The notes: generated by a model not told the origin, from the letters alone. DNA of 64,000 nt from Tilletia caries (GCA_032718865.1 JALUTQ010000005.1:868001-932000), one strand, 5' to 3'. Counted from the stretch's first letter, positions 23,751-34,514 are shown. Numbers and translations are program-made.

Positions 23751-24104
23751 CAATCTTTTTTCGAATTCATGGCACCAACACCCGCGGGGTTCTTTCAATC
23801 CGACGTTCCGAGCGAATCGTCTACATTAGACATATATCCCTAACTGGCCTTGCACATCGTTACCTTCATTGCCTTCTTCCACTTCCGGATGACACTGGCC
23901 TGTATGTATTTTACAAAATCGGTTCTTCCCCAGTGACCAGTGACTGTTCGCCCCTCCATCCCGTTCACTCACGGTTGATGGCGTCTCGCAATCAATTGCA
24001 TACATTCATTCATTCCTTCTTACTTCAGATCATCCATCAACGTGTGTTCATTCAATGCTGCAATGAATGTCTGGATATGCACAGCTGGATCGGAACGTTG
24101 CAGT
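23751..24104. other. Convergent intergenic region
   Basis: Lies between the stop codons of the 7-TM gene and the CYC2-like gene. AT-richer than the surroundings, with CATTCATTCATTC repeats, consistent with overlapping 3' UTRs. Nothing else seen. Confidence 0.5.
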
Positions 24105-25675
24105 TCAGAGCTTGAAGACCTGAGACCGTGAGATGTTCAAACCCTTCAGGATTCCCCCCAAGGCGCCCTGACCACCTCGTCCATCTTGATCCTTAGAACC
24201 GGCCAGAGCCGCTACCATCCCGTCCGGTCCACAAACGAGGATGACGGGACGGGAACCCGCTTCTGCTGCTCCTTCCGCCGTCGTCGATCGCCGCCGTTGC
24301 TCTTTGATCTGCTGTAGGCTCTTCTCGATTGCGTCGGCTGTGATTCGACCTTCTTGGACAGGGAGGCCAAGGATCTGCGAGGCTGTTGGTCGACCACCGA
24401 AGAAGAAATTACTCCACGAAGAGGAAGGCGACAGGGCTCCGCCGTCTGACGCGGACTTGCACAAAGAACCTGGCTCGAGTGCGCGGGAAAGGAGAGCTGA
24501 CCGAACCGAAGGTTCATCTCGATCGCCGGCTTTGCTGTCGATAGATTCGGCAAAGAGGTTGAGGATGCTCGAAGATTGGTCTGCCTGAGTTCGGATTCGG
24601 AAAAGGTCAGGAAGCACAAGGAGGGATGAAGGCCTTTGGGTCGCATACAAGATGTGTACCCTCGGATTGGAAGGAGCAAGAGTGGAGCCAGTCCGTGATG
24701 ACGGATGAGCGACCGTATGAAGAAGCTGGTGGGCGGTTGTGATGCCAGTACCTCCAACGAGCTGGGAAGTAGAAGCGTAAATACGGACAGTCCAGCGTCT
24801 CCATAGCCAGGTAGCAAAATTCGGGAAGTACTCACCATCAGGATGTCCTGAGGAAGACTGTGAGCAGCGGTATTCGCATCAGCCGCATTTTGATGATCCC
24901 GATTCCATTCCCACGTCGACACCGGCCCACGCAATTCGACAATATCACCGGCCCGCAGCGTACTAGCATATCGAGACAGCTCGCCATCCGGATATCGCTT
25001 GATGAGAAGCTCGATGACTTCGGCCGGTTGATGTCCTTCTTCCCTCGGGATGGCCTCGACGCCAAGACCGGTCGGATTTCCTGGCCGGCGGAGGGGCGTA
25101 TAGGCGCGTTCGATCTGGAGAGCTGGCTCTTTGAGATAGACAGATTCGATCCGAAGAGCACCTGTCTCTTTGGATTGACCCGCGGGATCCACGCTCGCCT
25201 TGATTCGCAATAGGACATGTTGACCATCGCCCGACGGATCCGATTCGAGGAGCGAGGGCGTGGTGGTATGATGTACCGAAAGGACCTCGAAGCGACCGTA
25301 CCGGAAGGGGTGTAAGTGAGCGCTCAGCTCGCCATGACTCGCTCCGCTGCGGCCAAAGAGGGACGCGAAGCTCGACTTTGAGGAACCCTTTTCTTCCGAA
25401 GGTAGGACAGCATAGCTGACCAGTCCAACGCCGGCAAGAACGACCGTCCAGCGAGCGACTTTGGCTCGCAATGCGTGTTGCTGTCGTTGGTCCTGGGAGT
25501 CAGCCTGTGGAGAGGCTCCCGAGTGGGAAGAGAGGGTTCTTGATCCTGACATGCAGCGAGGGCATGATGGTCCCATTCGATCGAAGACATGGGCACCTCG
25601 TGTTCGGGGTGCAGCCAGGCCTGTGGCAGCACGAGGACCTTCGGCTCTCAGCAGCACAGAGCAAGTACGCAGCAT
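24105..25675 (-). CDS. CYC2 / NADH-cytochrome b5 reductase-like mitochondrial flavoprotein
   Basis: Two exons, 25675-24836 and 24761-24105 (498 residues). The N-terminus is Arg/Ser/Ala-rich without acidic residues, as in mitochondrial presequences, followed by one hydrophobic anchor (WTVVLAGVGLVSYAVL). The ferredoxin-reductase fold then shows an FAD-binding RAYTPL motif, the second flavin segment near LIKRYPDGELSRYASTLRAGD, the pyridine-nucleotide loop LVGGTGITTAHQ across the splice junction, and the C-terminal CGPDGM motif. An anchor followed by a b5-reductase-like domain matches fungal CYC2, a mitochondrial inner-membrane reductase affecting cytochrome c haem attachment. The insert between NAD motifs (about 100 Ser-rich residues) is longer than usual. 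A generic cytochrome b5 reductase homologue is the alternative. Confidence 0.8.
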
Positions 25676-26879
25676 TCTCGCCCCGCAGCCTGACTGAACT
25701 CTGCTCACAATCGTTGATAAGGTGGCAAGCTCGTCCTTCGTCCTTCGCTGTCAGCGAAACTTAGGAAAGACATCCAATGAACGGGTCGAGAACGGATGTC
25801 TGTATGTCAGGATCATTCCGACCAAGGACGTGAAGCCAACTCTGCCCTGCCTGCATGCCTGACATTGTCCCTTGCTCCCCATCGGCGCCTGCCGGGCTTC
25901 AGCGAGGACGCAGAACGTAGGCATCACGCATGCGGTGTGAACTTTTGCGTGTGTACGTATGAGATCAGTGCGTCAAATGTAAGATTGATGTGCGATGGGT
26001 GAGAACCAGAAAGAAGTGGAAGAACAGGACCGGGGGGGGGGGGGAAGGAAAGGAGAGGTGGAGAGAGAGACCGGCGGGCCTTGGTCAAGCGGCCGTGAGG
26101 CGGGAGGGGGAGGAGGTGAACTAGTCTTGCTGGGCTGGAGGGATCACAAGCGTATATGTAGGAAAGGAGACTGGGACAGACGAAAGGGAGGTAAAACGAG
26201 ATTGAGGGGGAGGATGCACCCAGCGGCGCTGTCGCCGGTAACAACAGGGAGGTAGCCGGAAGCGGAGGAAACAGCGACACGATTTGAGGTCTGCAGGGGT
26301 GGGCGTCAAGTACTTTCGAGCGAAAGGAAACGAAAATGGGAGAAAAGGAGAGAGAAATTGTCCGAGCGGGGCTTGAATGCTTGAAATGCTTCATGTTGGA
26401 TGATCGAATGCTTCGAGGTTGTTGTGTGAGAGGAAAAGAAAAGAAGTCTCGCTTGGGTCGTTTGGCGCCGCCCGAGGCCGTGCGTGCCAGAATTGTTCGT
26501 CATGATGGAAGAGGAAGGGGTTGTGGGAGACCGAAGATGGAGAAGAACAAAGACGTTGTGTTTTATGTTGCGAGCGAGGAGCGACAAAGGCACGGCTTGG
26601 GGCGGCCCAGGTTGACGGCGAGAGGAAAAAAACCGTGTAGAGGTAAGAAATTTTGAGTGCGAGGGGCGGTGGCATCGTTTCGTTCGTCAGGGTAAAGATG
26701 AAAGGAAGAAGGACCGACCCGAGGGGCAGTCTGTCGTTCGTGCTGGGGGCTTTTTCGACCGAAGATGAATGGACAGAGGGAAAGTGCAGATGCGTGCCGG
26801 CCCTCCCTGAAATCAGCTTCCGCCGCGGAATCGAGCTTCTGGCCTTCCCGTCCTGCCTCCCAAAACCCTTTCTTCGTCC
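25676..26879. other. Intergenic region with a G13 run
   Basis: Lies between two minus-strand genes. The plus strand is strongly purine-rich from about 25990 to 26700 and includes a run of 13 G at 26032-26044. No conserved coding sequence; it probably combines promoter of the CYC2-like gene and the 3' UTR of the gene ending at 26880. Confidence 0.5.
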
Positions 26880-28916
26880 TCATCTCGGTCCACGCGGCGG
26901 ACGCGCGTAACGTCCAGCACGAGCAGCCGCCAGACCAATACCCTGCTGCTGCTGCTGCTGCTGCTGTTGCTGATTCGACGCCAGAAGCCCACTCTGCGCA
27001 TTTGCACCACCCGCCTCGAGGTCGTCGTCATACCTCTGCTGCGCCCCAGGCCCGGCTCGCCCAGCCGGCGCTCCTCCTCCTGCTGTATATGCACTGCCTC
27101 CGCCATAACTGCTTCTGAAGTCAGCCACGCCGCCCCCTGGAGCTCGAGGTCCTGCCGGCTGTGGACGCATCGCATACTCCAGCGGCGGCCCTTGTTGACC
27201 CTGCTGCGACGTCGGCCGACTGTGGTATATCGATTTTTGAGGAGGTACAGGTGGCGGCGCTCCTGCATTCCCGCTCCCGCTCGTGGTCCCATACCCAGCA
27301 GACACAGGCGACCTTCGCTGTCCGACCGGGGGCACACTCGAGCCGAAGAAGCCGGAGCCGACGAGATCACCCGTAGGTACGGTGGTGCCCGTGTGGCCAT
27401 TGCTGAGATAGCTCGAGCCGAGCGGGAGGAGCGGGCCCGTCGCCAAGCCGTTGCTGAACGAGCTCATATGGGATGAACTCGCACTGTCCGGGGTGCCCCC
27501 TCCACTAGCACCAATCGGACCTCCGCCAAGCAAGCCACCGGTATGTATGGGCGACAGACTGCCCTCGTTCGAGTTACTTCCCAAACTCAGACTGAGCATG
27601 CTGTTCCGCCGCGAAGCAGTCAGACTACCGGTGGGATCCGTCGTATGGCGTTTGAGCTCCGACGAACCATCGAGCGGATGGGTAGCATGGTTGTTGTCGC
27701 GTCCCCAATTCGGATATGCGGGAGCAACGGCACTCGGATTGACAGCTGGTACATAGGCGCGACTGCCCCGATTCCGATAGATGTCGGTGCCCCGCCCGAT
27801 TGTGGAGCTCCGGCTCGCTTTGACATCGCTGTTCGTTCGCTGACGAGGGTCTTTGCCTTGTACTATCATTGCGTTTGAAGTCACCGGTCGTGGTCCACGA
27901 GGGGAGGCAGGCGCGGAGGAGTCGTACGAGCGCGACATGGGTGGTAGTGGCAAGGGTGACGGCCGATATCCTCCCCGGTCGGTGAAGAGTTGTGGTAGAT
28001 GGGGTGCTTGATTTGACTGTCTGTGAGAAGGCTCTCCAGCGAGGGCGGCCATGGAATCCCCAAAGGGGCCAGAGCTTGAGCTCATGTAGGAGTTGTGGCC
28101 ACCCCTCTGACTGGCGGAGGACGGGAACAGTTTGTCACTGCCTGCGAGTGAGTTTGATGTCTGTGAAAGATGGCTGGCATAAAGTGGCGTACGACTGGAT
28201 ATGCTGTCATTGTTGACACCTGAGCGGGGCGGTGGGCGCTTGTCGGGGCGGGTAAGTTTGGAAGGGGCTGCGGTAGGGGCATTGTAACGAGGTGTGCTGG
28301 CCCCTGAGCCCGCTGTACCATAGACGTAGGGCTCTACGGCCGATCTCCTACCGGCTCCGCGGAGACGGAGATCCTGCTGTGCGCGTAAGCGATCGCGACC
28401 GGTCTGTGAGTTGTTTGGGTTGGCGCAATTTATGATGATGACAAGGAAGAGGGTGCATACGAAGGCAAAGCCCATGCCTGCAATGATGAGCACGAGAGGT
28501 GTAAAGGGAACGCTGCCGACGCTGATTGGCTGATCGGAATCGGGACCCTCGGCCATCTGACGGCGAAAGACAGAAGCCTGCTGTAATGACGATTCGGGAG
28601 CTCGAGGAAGGGCCGTCCCTCCGTTTTGTAGTCTGTCGACGATTATTCTGATCGTTTCGCTGATCACGCCTCTGTCGTTGGTTTCGGATGAGCGTGATGC
28701 GGGTGGTGAGCTGAGGTGACCTCCAGCAGCCCGCTGTACTGATGATGATGTCGAGTCCCGGTATGACGGGACGGCAGTTGCTGATGCGGCGAGCGGCAGT
28801 GCTACTGCAGAGGAAAGAGCGATCGCTGCGCCGACGAGCCTGTACGTCCTCGATCGCGAGGAGCGTTGTCCCCGGCCTTGCGCAAGCGCTGGAGCGAGGG
28901 TGACAGATGTGCTCAT
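26880..28916 (-). CDS. Single-pass membrane protein with Ser/Pro/Gln-rich cytoplasmic tail
   Basis: The chosen start at 28916 gives 678 residues in one exon. The frame stays open upstream to an ATG at 29141, but 5'-splice-like GGTGAGC (near 28990) argues that this upstream part is a spliced leader. A signal peptide-like stretch (LVGAAIALSSAVALPLAASA) is followed by about 125 extracellular residues and one membrane segment (PLVLIIAGMGFAFVCTLFLVI), then a long tail rich in Ser, Pro, Gly and Tyr ending in a Gln run and GRYARPPRGPR. This topology recalls fungal cell-wall stress sensors or Mid2-like proteins, but no Cys-rich WSC domain is present, so the role is unknown. Confidence 0.7.
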   Translation of the reverse strand: MSTSVTLAPALAQGRGQRSSRSRTYRLVGAAIALSSAVALPLAASATAVPSYRDSTSSSVQRAAGGHLSSPPASRSSETNDRGVISETIRIIVDRLQNGGTALPRAPESSLQQASVFRRQMAEGPDSDQPISVGSVPFTPLVLIIAGMGFAFVCTLFLVIIINCANPNNSQTGRDRLRAQQDLRLRGAGRRSAVEPYVYGTAGSGASTPRYNAPTAAPSKLTRPDKRPPPRSGVNNDSISSRTPLYASHLSQTSNSLAGSDKLFPSSASQRGGHNSYMSSSSGPFGDSMAALAGEPSHRQSNQAPHLPQLFTDRGGYRPSPLPLPPMSRSYDSSAPASPRGPRPVTSNAMIVQGKDPRQRTNSDVKASRSSTIGRGTDIYRNRGSRAYVPAVNPSAVAPAYPNWGRDNNHATHPLDGSSELKRHTTDPTGSLTASRRNSMLSLSLGSNSNEGSLSPIHTGGLLGGGPIGASGGGTPDSASSSHMSSFSNGLATGPLLPLGSSYLSNGHTGTTVPTGDLVGSGFFGSSVPPVGQRRSPVSAGYGTTSGSGNAGAPPPVPPQKSIYHSRPTSQQGQQGPPLEYAMRPQPAGPRAPGGGVADFRSSYGGGSAYTAGGGAPAGRAGPGAQQRYDDDLEAGGANAQSGLLASNQQQQQQQQQQGIGLAAARAGRYARPPRGPR

Positions 28917-30211
28917 TGGTGGCTGTGCAGAAGCATGAATAGGGTCAGCTCGCGAATGAGAAGGGAAGCATTCAGGAAAGCGGTGCTCACCAAGAACCAG
29001 AATGATGTCCCGCGAAGAGTATATAGAATTTCGAGCTGTAGGTGCTCGTGACGCCGGGAAAGCGACCGTACTCAGCTGGAGAATGGAGAGAGGGGTCGAG
29101 CGTTCGTGAGCAAAAGAAGCCTGATGCGGGGGGCAGTGCATGCATGAAGTGCTTACCTATGAGAATCCTCCGCTTGCTTGATCTGCTTGCTTACTTGCTT
29201 GCTTGCAGTCTGCTGTGTCGGAGATGGCTGGGGTGATGTGGGTGTATGCAGTCTACCCGTCGGGAAAGGGGGGCCAGTGGCAGATGTTGAACTTCCCGAG
29301 TGCGCGGCCTTCCTTGTGCGGGTCTTCGGTATCGACCCGGTGGTTGTCGGTGTCGGTGTCGTAGCCGTGGTGCTGGCTGCTGTCTGCCTGTTGGCTGTTG
29401 GCTGCTGTCTCCTGGCTGCTGTTGGTGAGTGGTGAGCTGGGTTGGGCGGACGTCCTCGTGAGCGAGCGATCAAGTTGACGATTGTCGAGTGGATGAAGAT
29501 TTAATCGATTTGTTGTTGGCAAATGGCAACTGAACAGCGCCGGCCGCCGAGCGTGCAGCAGAGCGGAGCGGTGCGTTCAGCGTCTACAAACGACGTTTCT
29601 AATCTAACGGCTCCCACTTTGTAATCCCAGAGGGGCCCCTCTTGTAATCCCACCCGCTTACCGAGAACACGTCCCAGAAAAAGACCCTGCGATTTGCGTG
29701 ATGGCAACCCTTGCATGCTGCAAGATGACATATTCCCGTTCTGCGCCCGTTCTGCCTGCATCTACAAGCCGGCACACTGACTCCGCCTCAATCTCCGCTG
29801 CATTTCAAGCCTGTACTATATACAGACTAGTGCAATGGCCGAAGCCAAAGGGGTGCAGCTCCCAAACGCCGATCACGTGTGATCGGCGGCATTTTTCCGA
29901 AAAGAAAAGGCAAAAAGGGGAAAAGAAAGCGAAAAAAGAAAGAGAAAAGAAAATGTGGAGGAAAAGGAAAAAGAAAAAGAGAATATGTCGCTGTCACTGG
30001 TTGAGAAAATCATTACCCAGACTTTAGTTCTGGGTTTTATCGGCCCCGGCCCCTTACGGCCGTATTGTTCATTGCAACATCAATAGAATTTTTTTTCGCA
30101 ATTCCGCCTCAAACCTCCTCAGATTTTTTTTAGAGGGGGGTCCATTCGATTCTCTGTTACGTGTCCAAATTTCAGCTCATTCGGAGCAGTTTGAGGTGTA
30201 CTTTATTAGTG
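28917..30211. promoter_or_regulatory. Upstream region of the membrane-protein gene and gene-free DNA
   Basis: Holds the presumed spliced leader of the minus-strand gene (to about 29240), repeated GCTTGCTTACTTGCTTGCTT near 29177, a palindrome AGAGGGGCCCCTCT near 29630 between two GTAATCCCA copies, the inverted repeat GCCGATCAC/GTGATCGGC at 29868-29887, and an A/G-rich tract at 29890-29990. No gene recognised. Confidence 0.4.
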
Positions 30212-30219
30212 ACGGAAAG

Positions 30220-30854
30220 CAGTGTTGAACAACATACTATAGTATACTGTTTTCAGGGGCTCGGGTAGTATACTCCATACTACCTTTGGTCGTCGGGAGG
30301 GCGAAGGTAGTATATAGGATAGGATAGTATGGTAGTATTTCCTATAATACTACTATACTCCAAGGCCAAAAAGGGGTAGTACTATAGTATTATGATAATA
30401 CTACTATAGTATGCGCAAATTTTCCATCATACTATAGTAGTATTGTAATACTTAAATACTTCCTTCTCAAACGCAATCCAGGCAAAAATGATATACTATA
30501 GTCCTACCATGTACTATCGTAGAAGTATAGTATAATTGGCAGGTAGTATAGTATACTGATGAGTATATGTATACTATATTACTAATTTGTACTATCGTAG
30601 GAGTATAGTACAATTTGCAGGGAGTATAGTATACTATAGATATACTATAGCACTTTGAGACGACGTGCTCGGGGTCTCGGACCAAAATTGGTACTATAGT
30701 ATACTATAACCTCCGCCAGATTTTGAAATAGTATATAGTATGTTTTCCAAAAAAAATCTCCCGGGACCCGATAGTATATAGTATGTTTTTGCAAATAGTA
30801 TATATACTATAGTATATAGGAATACTCCATACTCCAATAGTATGTTCAACACTG
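30220..30854. mobile_element. Non-autonomous hAT-type element (MITE), 635 bp
   Basis: The left end reads CAGTGTTGAACA and the right end is its inverse TGTTCAACACTG (partly gapped beyond 12 bp). Exactly flanking both ends is the 8-bp direct repeat ACGGAAAG (30212-30219 and 30855-30862), the target duplication length of hAT transposons, and CAGTG is a common hAT terminus. The interior is AT-rich, built from TATAGTA-type units (many TATAGTATACT motifs), with no coding frame. The perfect duplication implies a fairly recent insertion. A relic of the same right end sits at 8823-8850. Confidence 0.9.
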
Positions 30855-30862
30855 ACGGAAAG

Positions 30863-32059
30863 TTGAGCGCGTCGGATTTAGTCCATGATCATATGGAAAT
30901 GACCTGCAAAGCGCTTAGCTCCGAACCGCCTCTGTCACACCCGCAACCACCCAGCACACAGGGCCTCACCACCTCACCTTTCAACGCGTTGCTGCCGCCT
31001 ACCGATGTCCTTTCCACTTCCGTCCGTCCTTTCCCAGTCTCCGCCTCGGCGCCTCGTCTCCAGCCTCACTTCGCCCCGCATCTCTCGTATTGTCATCTAA
31101 GGTGAGCCTCCCGTTCTCGCACGCCGCCTAGGTCACCCTCATACCCACTCATTCTTTTTCTGTGCCTATGCACCTGATACTGCTCGCTCTTCTGGTTGCT
31201 GATGTGAAAGGTTGATTCCTTGTGCTGCAGGCTGAGTATACTGACCTACTCCACCAACCGATCGCTAACCGCTGCGCCTTCCCTGCTTTGATCCTTCAGG
31301 GCGGAAGCATCCGCAGCGCTCCAGCCTTACCAAGGGGCGGCCCTCATATGTTCGTCGTCTCTCCGGTTCCCATCATCCCGACACGTCCGGCAGCTGCCGG
31401 TCCTGGCGCACAAGTACCTCGCGCTTGCTCAGGCCGCATGCTAGGTCCAACATTGCCCTTCGTCCCTCTATTCCGCTACGGTGCCACTCTTCGAGCGTCG
31501 AGGTCGAGAGGCTCCCTCCGCTCTTGGCATCCAGTCTCCCGCAGTCCCGCGCCTCATGTCCACGCGCTTCACTTGGTTACACGCCCCCACGATCAACCCA
31601 GCTCAGCAAGAGTGGGTCAAAAAAGACTCATCCACCTTCGATCACGATTTCGGCATTACCGTTTCAAACAGCCTGTCGCCCACTCCTCCAGTTCGTTCCA
31701 ACTCAGAGCCTCATGGTCGCTGACCGCGGCGCGAACAGCTGTTCAATCCCTCCACGCTGGCGATCTTCTCTGCAATGTTGTCCAAGGCAGTCACCAATGC
31801 TATACTCTCCAACCCCTCGCCGACCACAGGCTCGTCAAGTCGGTTCTCTCCCATCCTTCATTGGTATCGCAGGATCATAACGCGATCGGGCCCCGTTCGC
31901 CTCCGTCCTGTACTACGGTGTGTAGCGCCGGTCCGGGCCGTTAGCATGTGAGCTGCGACGCTATAAAATCACGGTTTCGCTGACGCGTCTTTCTTTGACC
32001 CACCACCACATCCCTCGCCCGCACAGTCAACACCACATCCCTCCTCGGGCACCAAAAGA
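30863..32059. other. Gene-free stretch, possible decayed sequence
   Basis: The longest frame (31222-31944, 240 codons) shows no recognisable domain, and other frames overlap it with similar quality. A short run at about 31090 (GTATTGTCATCTAAGGTGAG) resembles one near 8270, suggesting shared ancestry of two decayed regions. I call no gene. Confidence 0.4.
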
Positions 32060-32710
32060 ATGCACAACATCACCTCTCGGGGCAAAGGCAAAGGCATGGG
32101 CGGAGCACGGCGTCATGTTAGGGTACGTCTCTTGTCCCTCCCCCCCCCGATTGTCCAGCGTCTTCCTTCTCACTGCCGCTCTCGTGTTCAGATCCTTCGC
32201 GACAATATCAAAGGCATCACGAATCCGGCCATCCGTCGACTTGCCCGACGTGGCGGCGTCAAACGTATTTCCGCAGGCGTCTACGATGAGGTGCGGGAAG
32301 TGCTTCGTACATTCCTCGAGTCTGTGATTCGCTCGCCTACACCCAGTGGTCGGCATGGGTGTGGATGACCGGTGGATGTGGATGTCATATCATCCGACCA
32401 ATCGGATGTGGATGTGGATGAGGCGGCCGATTTTGGTTTCAGCTCGGATGTGGATGAGGCGGATGAGATACATCCGGATGTCTTCCGAATCCGACCCTCA
32501 TCCGACCGTCATCAGCTGATGCATGGATGACATCCGGCTGAAGTACGTGAAAGCCAATTTTTCCGCCATTAAACTGATTCTTGATTTTTGAAATTGCATA
32601 TTTTTGGTGTCATCGGCTTAGATCCCGGTCAGATCGGATGATTGTCTGCTCTTGGTTAGAATGATCATCGGTCCATCACCTGATCTCATCCATGCGCAGC
32701 ACGCTGAAAA
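32060..32710 (+). pseudogene. Divergent histone H4 gene split by an insertion
   Basis: Exon 32060-32122 reads [16 protein letters not shown], an altered H4 tail missing several acetylatable lysine contexts. After a 69-bp intron, exon 2 (from 32192) reads [20 protein letters not shown], then [19 protein letters not shown] and FLESVIR, matching H4 helix regions with several substitutions. Shortly after, near AYTQ in a shifted frame, H4 homology stops at 32346 and 350 bp of GGATGTGGATG-rich DNA intervene. A weak H4-like HAEKTFVT (32697-32721) may resume the gene. The last about 30 H4 residues cannot be found. As it stands it would encode a truncated protein, so I call a pseudogene. Confidence 0.75.
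32347..32696. repeat. 350-bp insertion rich in GGATGTGGATG, inside the H4 fragment
   Basis: Bounded by CAG on both sides (32344-32346 and 32697-32699). It contains repeated CGGATG/GGATGTGGATG and their inverses CATCCGA, and its ends share an imperfect inverted GCATGG-TG-GGTG-ATG pattern. No coding capacity. A small transposable element is likely but its class is unclear. Confidence 0.5.
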
Positions 32711-32776
32711 GACTTTTGTCACCGGTCAGCTCCATCACCACCACCACATCCATTGCCTTCAGCAAGTTTCCCGACC

Positions 32777-33174
32777 ATGCCATCATACGCGCAGGAACTA
32801 AAACTCTTGGATATCACCGGGCAATGGTTTTGCCATGGCCTTGAGACCGAGGAAATGGGCCAGGCGCTTTCTTCGCTCTCTCTGTTCCCTCAGGCCACCG
32901 CAAGCTGGAAGGCCTTCCTGGAATACAACGGCGAGTTCATCGACAAGAAGGAGCCCGAGGAATACGACTTTTCTAAACGAGTGAGTAGCTAGACGACTCA
33001 TGCGCTGCGATGGATAGGGTATCGATGCTGACATCCGCTGTCTCTTCTTGTTCCTACCTTCAGCCTCGCATCGACAAGGGCCCATTGGAAAAACCATCCG
33101 GCCATATTCGTTCGCCTGAGGATCCTGAAGCAGCGCCTCGCTCTGCTCCAAGGCTGCGCCGGTCAGATGAGTGA
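32777..33174 (+). CDS. Small two-exon hypothetical protein
   Basis: Exon 32777-32980 and exon 33064-33174, joined by a GTGAGT...CAG intron, encode 104 residues in a phase-0 splice. The first part looks like a folded domain (LLDITGQWFCHGLETEEMG and KAFLEYNGEFIDKKE); the second is Pro/Arg-rich. I do not recognise it. It is wedged between the H4 fragment and a MITE, and a repeat begins 22 bp after its stop, so it may itself be a fragment of a larger gene or of a mobile element. Confidence 0.4.
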
Positions 33175-33195
33175 GGACATGAGAGGCCAAACAGG

Positions 33196-33940
33196 CAAGG
33201 CTCGGCAACTTACCAACTTACCTAACTGCAACTGCGGGTAAGTTAACTTAATCTAGTTAAACTGTGACTAAACTGCGGGCGGCGGAGCCTCCGGAAAAAA
33301 AATTAAGTCAACTTAAACTGTATGGGTTCGGACACGGTAACTTATAGTCACTAGCAGTTGCCGTTCGGAAGCCGAAGATTTGACCCAACTTACAGTTACT
33401 CACAGCTACTTACAGTGCGAACTTATAGCTACTTATAGTTACTTACAGTTACTTAAAGTTACTCACAGTGCGCACAGTAACTAATCACAAGTATAGTAGT
33501 CAACTATTAATAACTGTATCCAGTAACTAACAATAACTGGAACAATTGACTATTAATAACTGTGCCTACAGTAACTAATAATAACTGTAACAAGTAACTA
33601 AAAATAACTAAAAGGCATGAGTCTTTGGAGGTAGTCAAGAGAGGAAACATGAACGAGCGAGCTCGGAGGCGGCAAAGTACGTGCCTAAAGGCAAAAGGGA
33701 ATGGTACCAGACATCTTGAGGTAGATACCGCGTGAATTGGGTAGCTGAGACGCGATTGAGTTACTATAAATAACTGTAAGTAACGTATAGTGACAGGCGC
33801 AAAATTAAGTTAACTGTAATGATAGTAAGTGGCTAAACTGTGACTAAACTAAACTGCGGGCGCCGGCGCCGGGTTCCAACTGCAACTAAACTTAACTGCG
33901 GACCAAAAATGGACAACTTATAATAACTGGCCGAGCCTTG
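33196..33940. repeat. 745-bp inverted-repeat element built of TTACTTACAG-type units
   Basis: The left end CAAGGCTCGGCAACTTA and the inverted right end CAAGGCTCGGCCAGTTA match over most of their length. The interior is AT-rich with many TTACAGTTACTTA and AACTAATAATAACT units, and repeated AACTGTGACTAAACTGCGGGC near both ends. No coding frame. A clear target duplication was not found. Confidence 0.65.
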
Positions 33941-33986
33941 GGGCTCGGTGGGCCCAGAGGCCAGGAGTCGGGAAAACTGTGTCCTG

Positions 33987-34344
33987 TGTTGGATATATGC
34001 ATCATCCATGACACTTGGGTCGAGACTGGTCTCACCTTTTAGTATAGTGGTAGAATGTTCATAACAGATTAAGAGTCTGATCGACTCTGTCGTGAGTTCG
34101 ATTCCCGGTATCTCCAGACTTCTTTTCCGACCATTTTCTTGTCGGGTGCTTGTCGGGTTTTTTTCCACAGCACGTGCTCCGGGTACTCCGGGCCGAAAGA
34201 GTCTCGCCCCTAGTCCTATGGGGTCTCGCGTCTCAGACCAAAGGGTCATGATGATGAGAGGGAGTGTTGGATATATGCATCATCCATGACACTTGGGTCG
34301 AGACTGGTCTCACCTTTTAGTATAGTGGTAGAATGTTCACAACA
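33987..34344 (+). mobile_element. Miniature LTR-like (TRIM-like) element with 80-bp direct repeats
   Basis: Two 80-bp copies (33987-34066 and 34265-34344) differ at one base. Each starts TGTTGGATATATGC and ends in AACA, the TGTTG...CAACA style of LTRs. The second copy is preceded by a purine tract GATGAGAGGGAG like a polypurine tract. The 198-bp interior lacks coding capacity. The first copy also carries a perfect Pol III A-box match (TAGTATAGTGG) and the interior a B-box match (GTTCGATTC). Sequence from 34067 on (GATTAAGAG, a small variable-arm-like hairpin, then GTTCGATTCCC) resembles the 3' half of a leucine tRNA, but acceptor pairing fails. No 5-bp target duplication is evident. A tRNA-derived repeat is the alternative. 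Confidence 0.6.
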
Positions 34345-34514
34345 CCTTTTCCTTGGCGCACAGCGTCCTTGACTTGATGCCTGTAGTGGAACCGAAGAGG
34401 AGAACAGCGAGAAAAAAAAAAAGGGAGAGGGGAGAAGACCACAAGTCAGCTCTGGTCAGCTGCTGGTTGGCTGTCATTTAGGACCAAAAAAGAAGCCATA
34501 CGCCTACCTGTCGA

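Noticed and set aside
31222..31944. 240-codon open frame as a gene
   Set aside because: No domain recognised, no splice-consistent extension, and two overlapping frames of similar length exist; composition alone explains it.
34010..34118. A functional tRNA gene
   Set aside because: A-box, B-box and an anticodon-like GATTAAGAG are present, but the acceptor stem does not pair, T-stem pairing is poor, and the 5' part belongs to the 80-bp direct repeat. Listed only as part of the LTR-like element.
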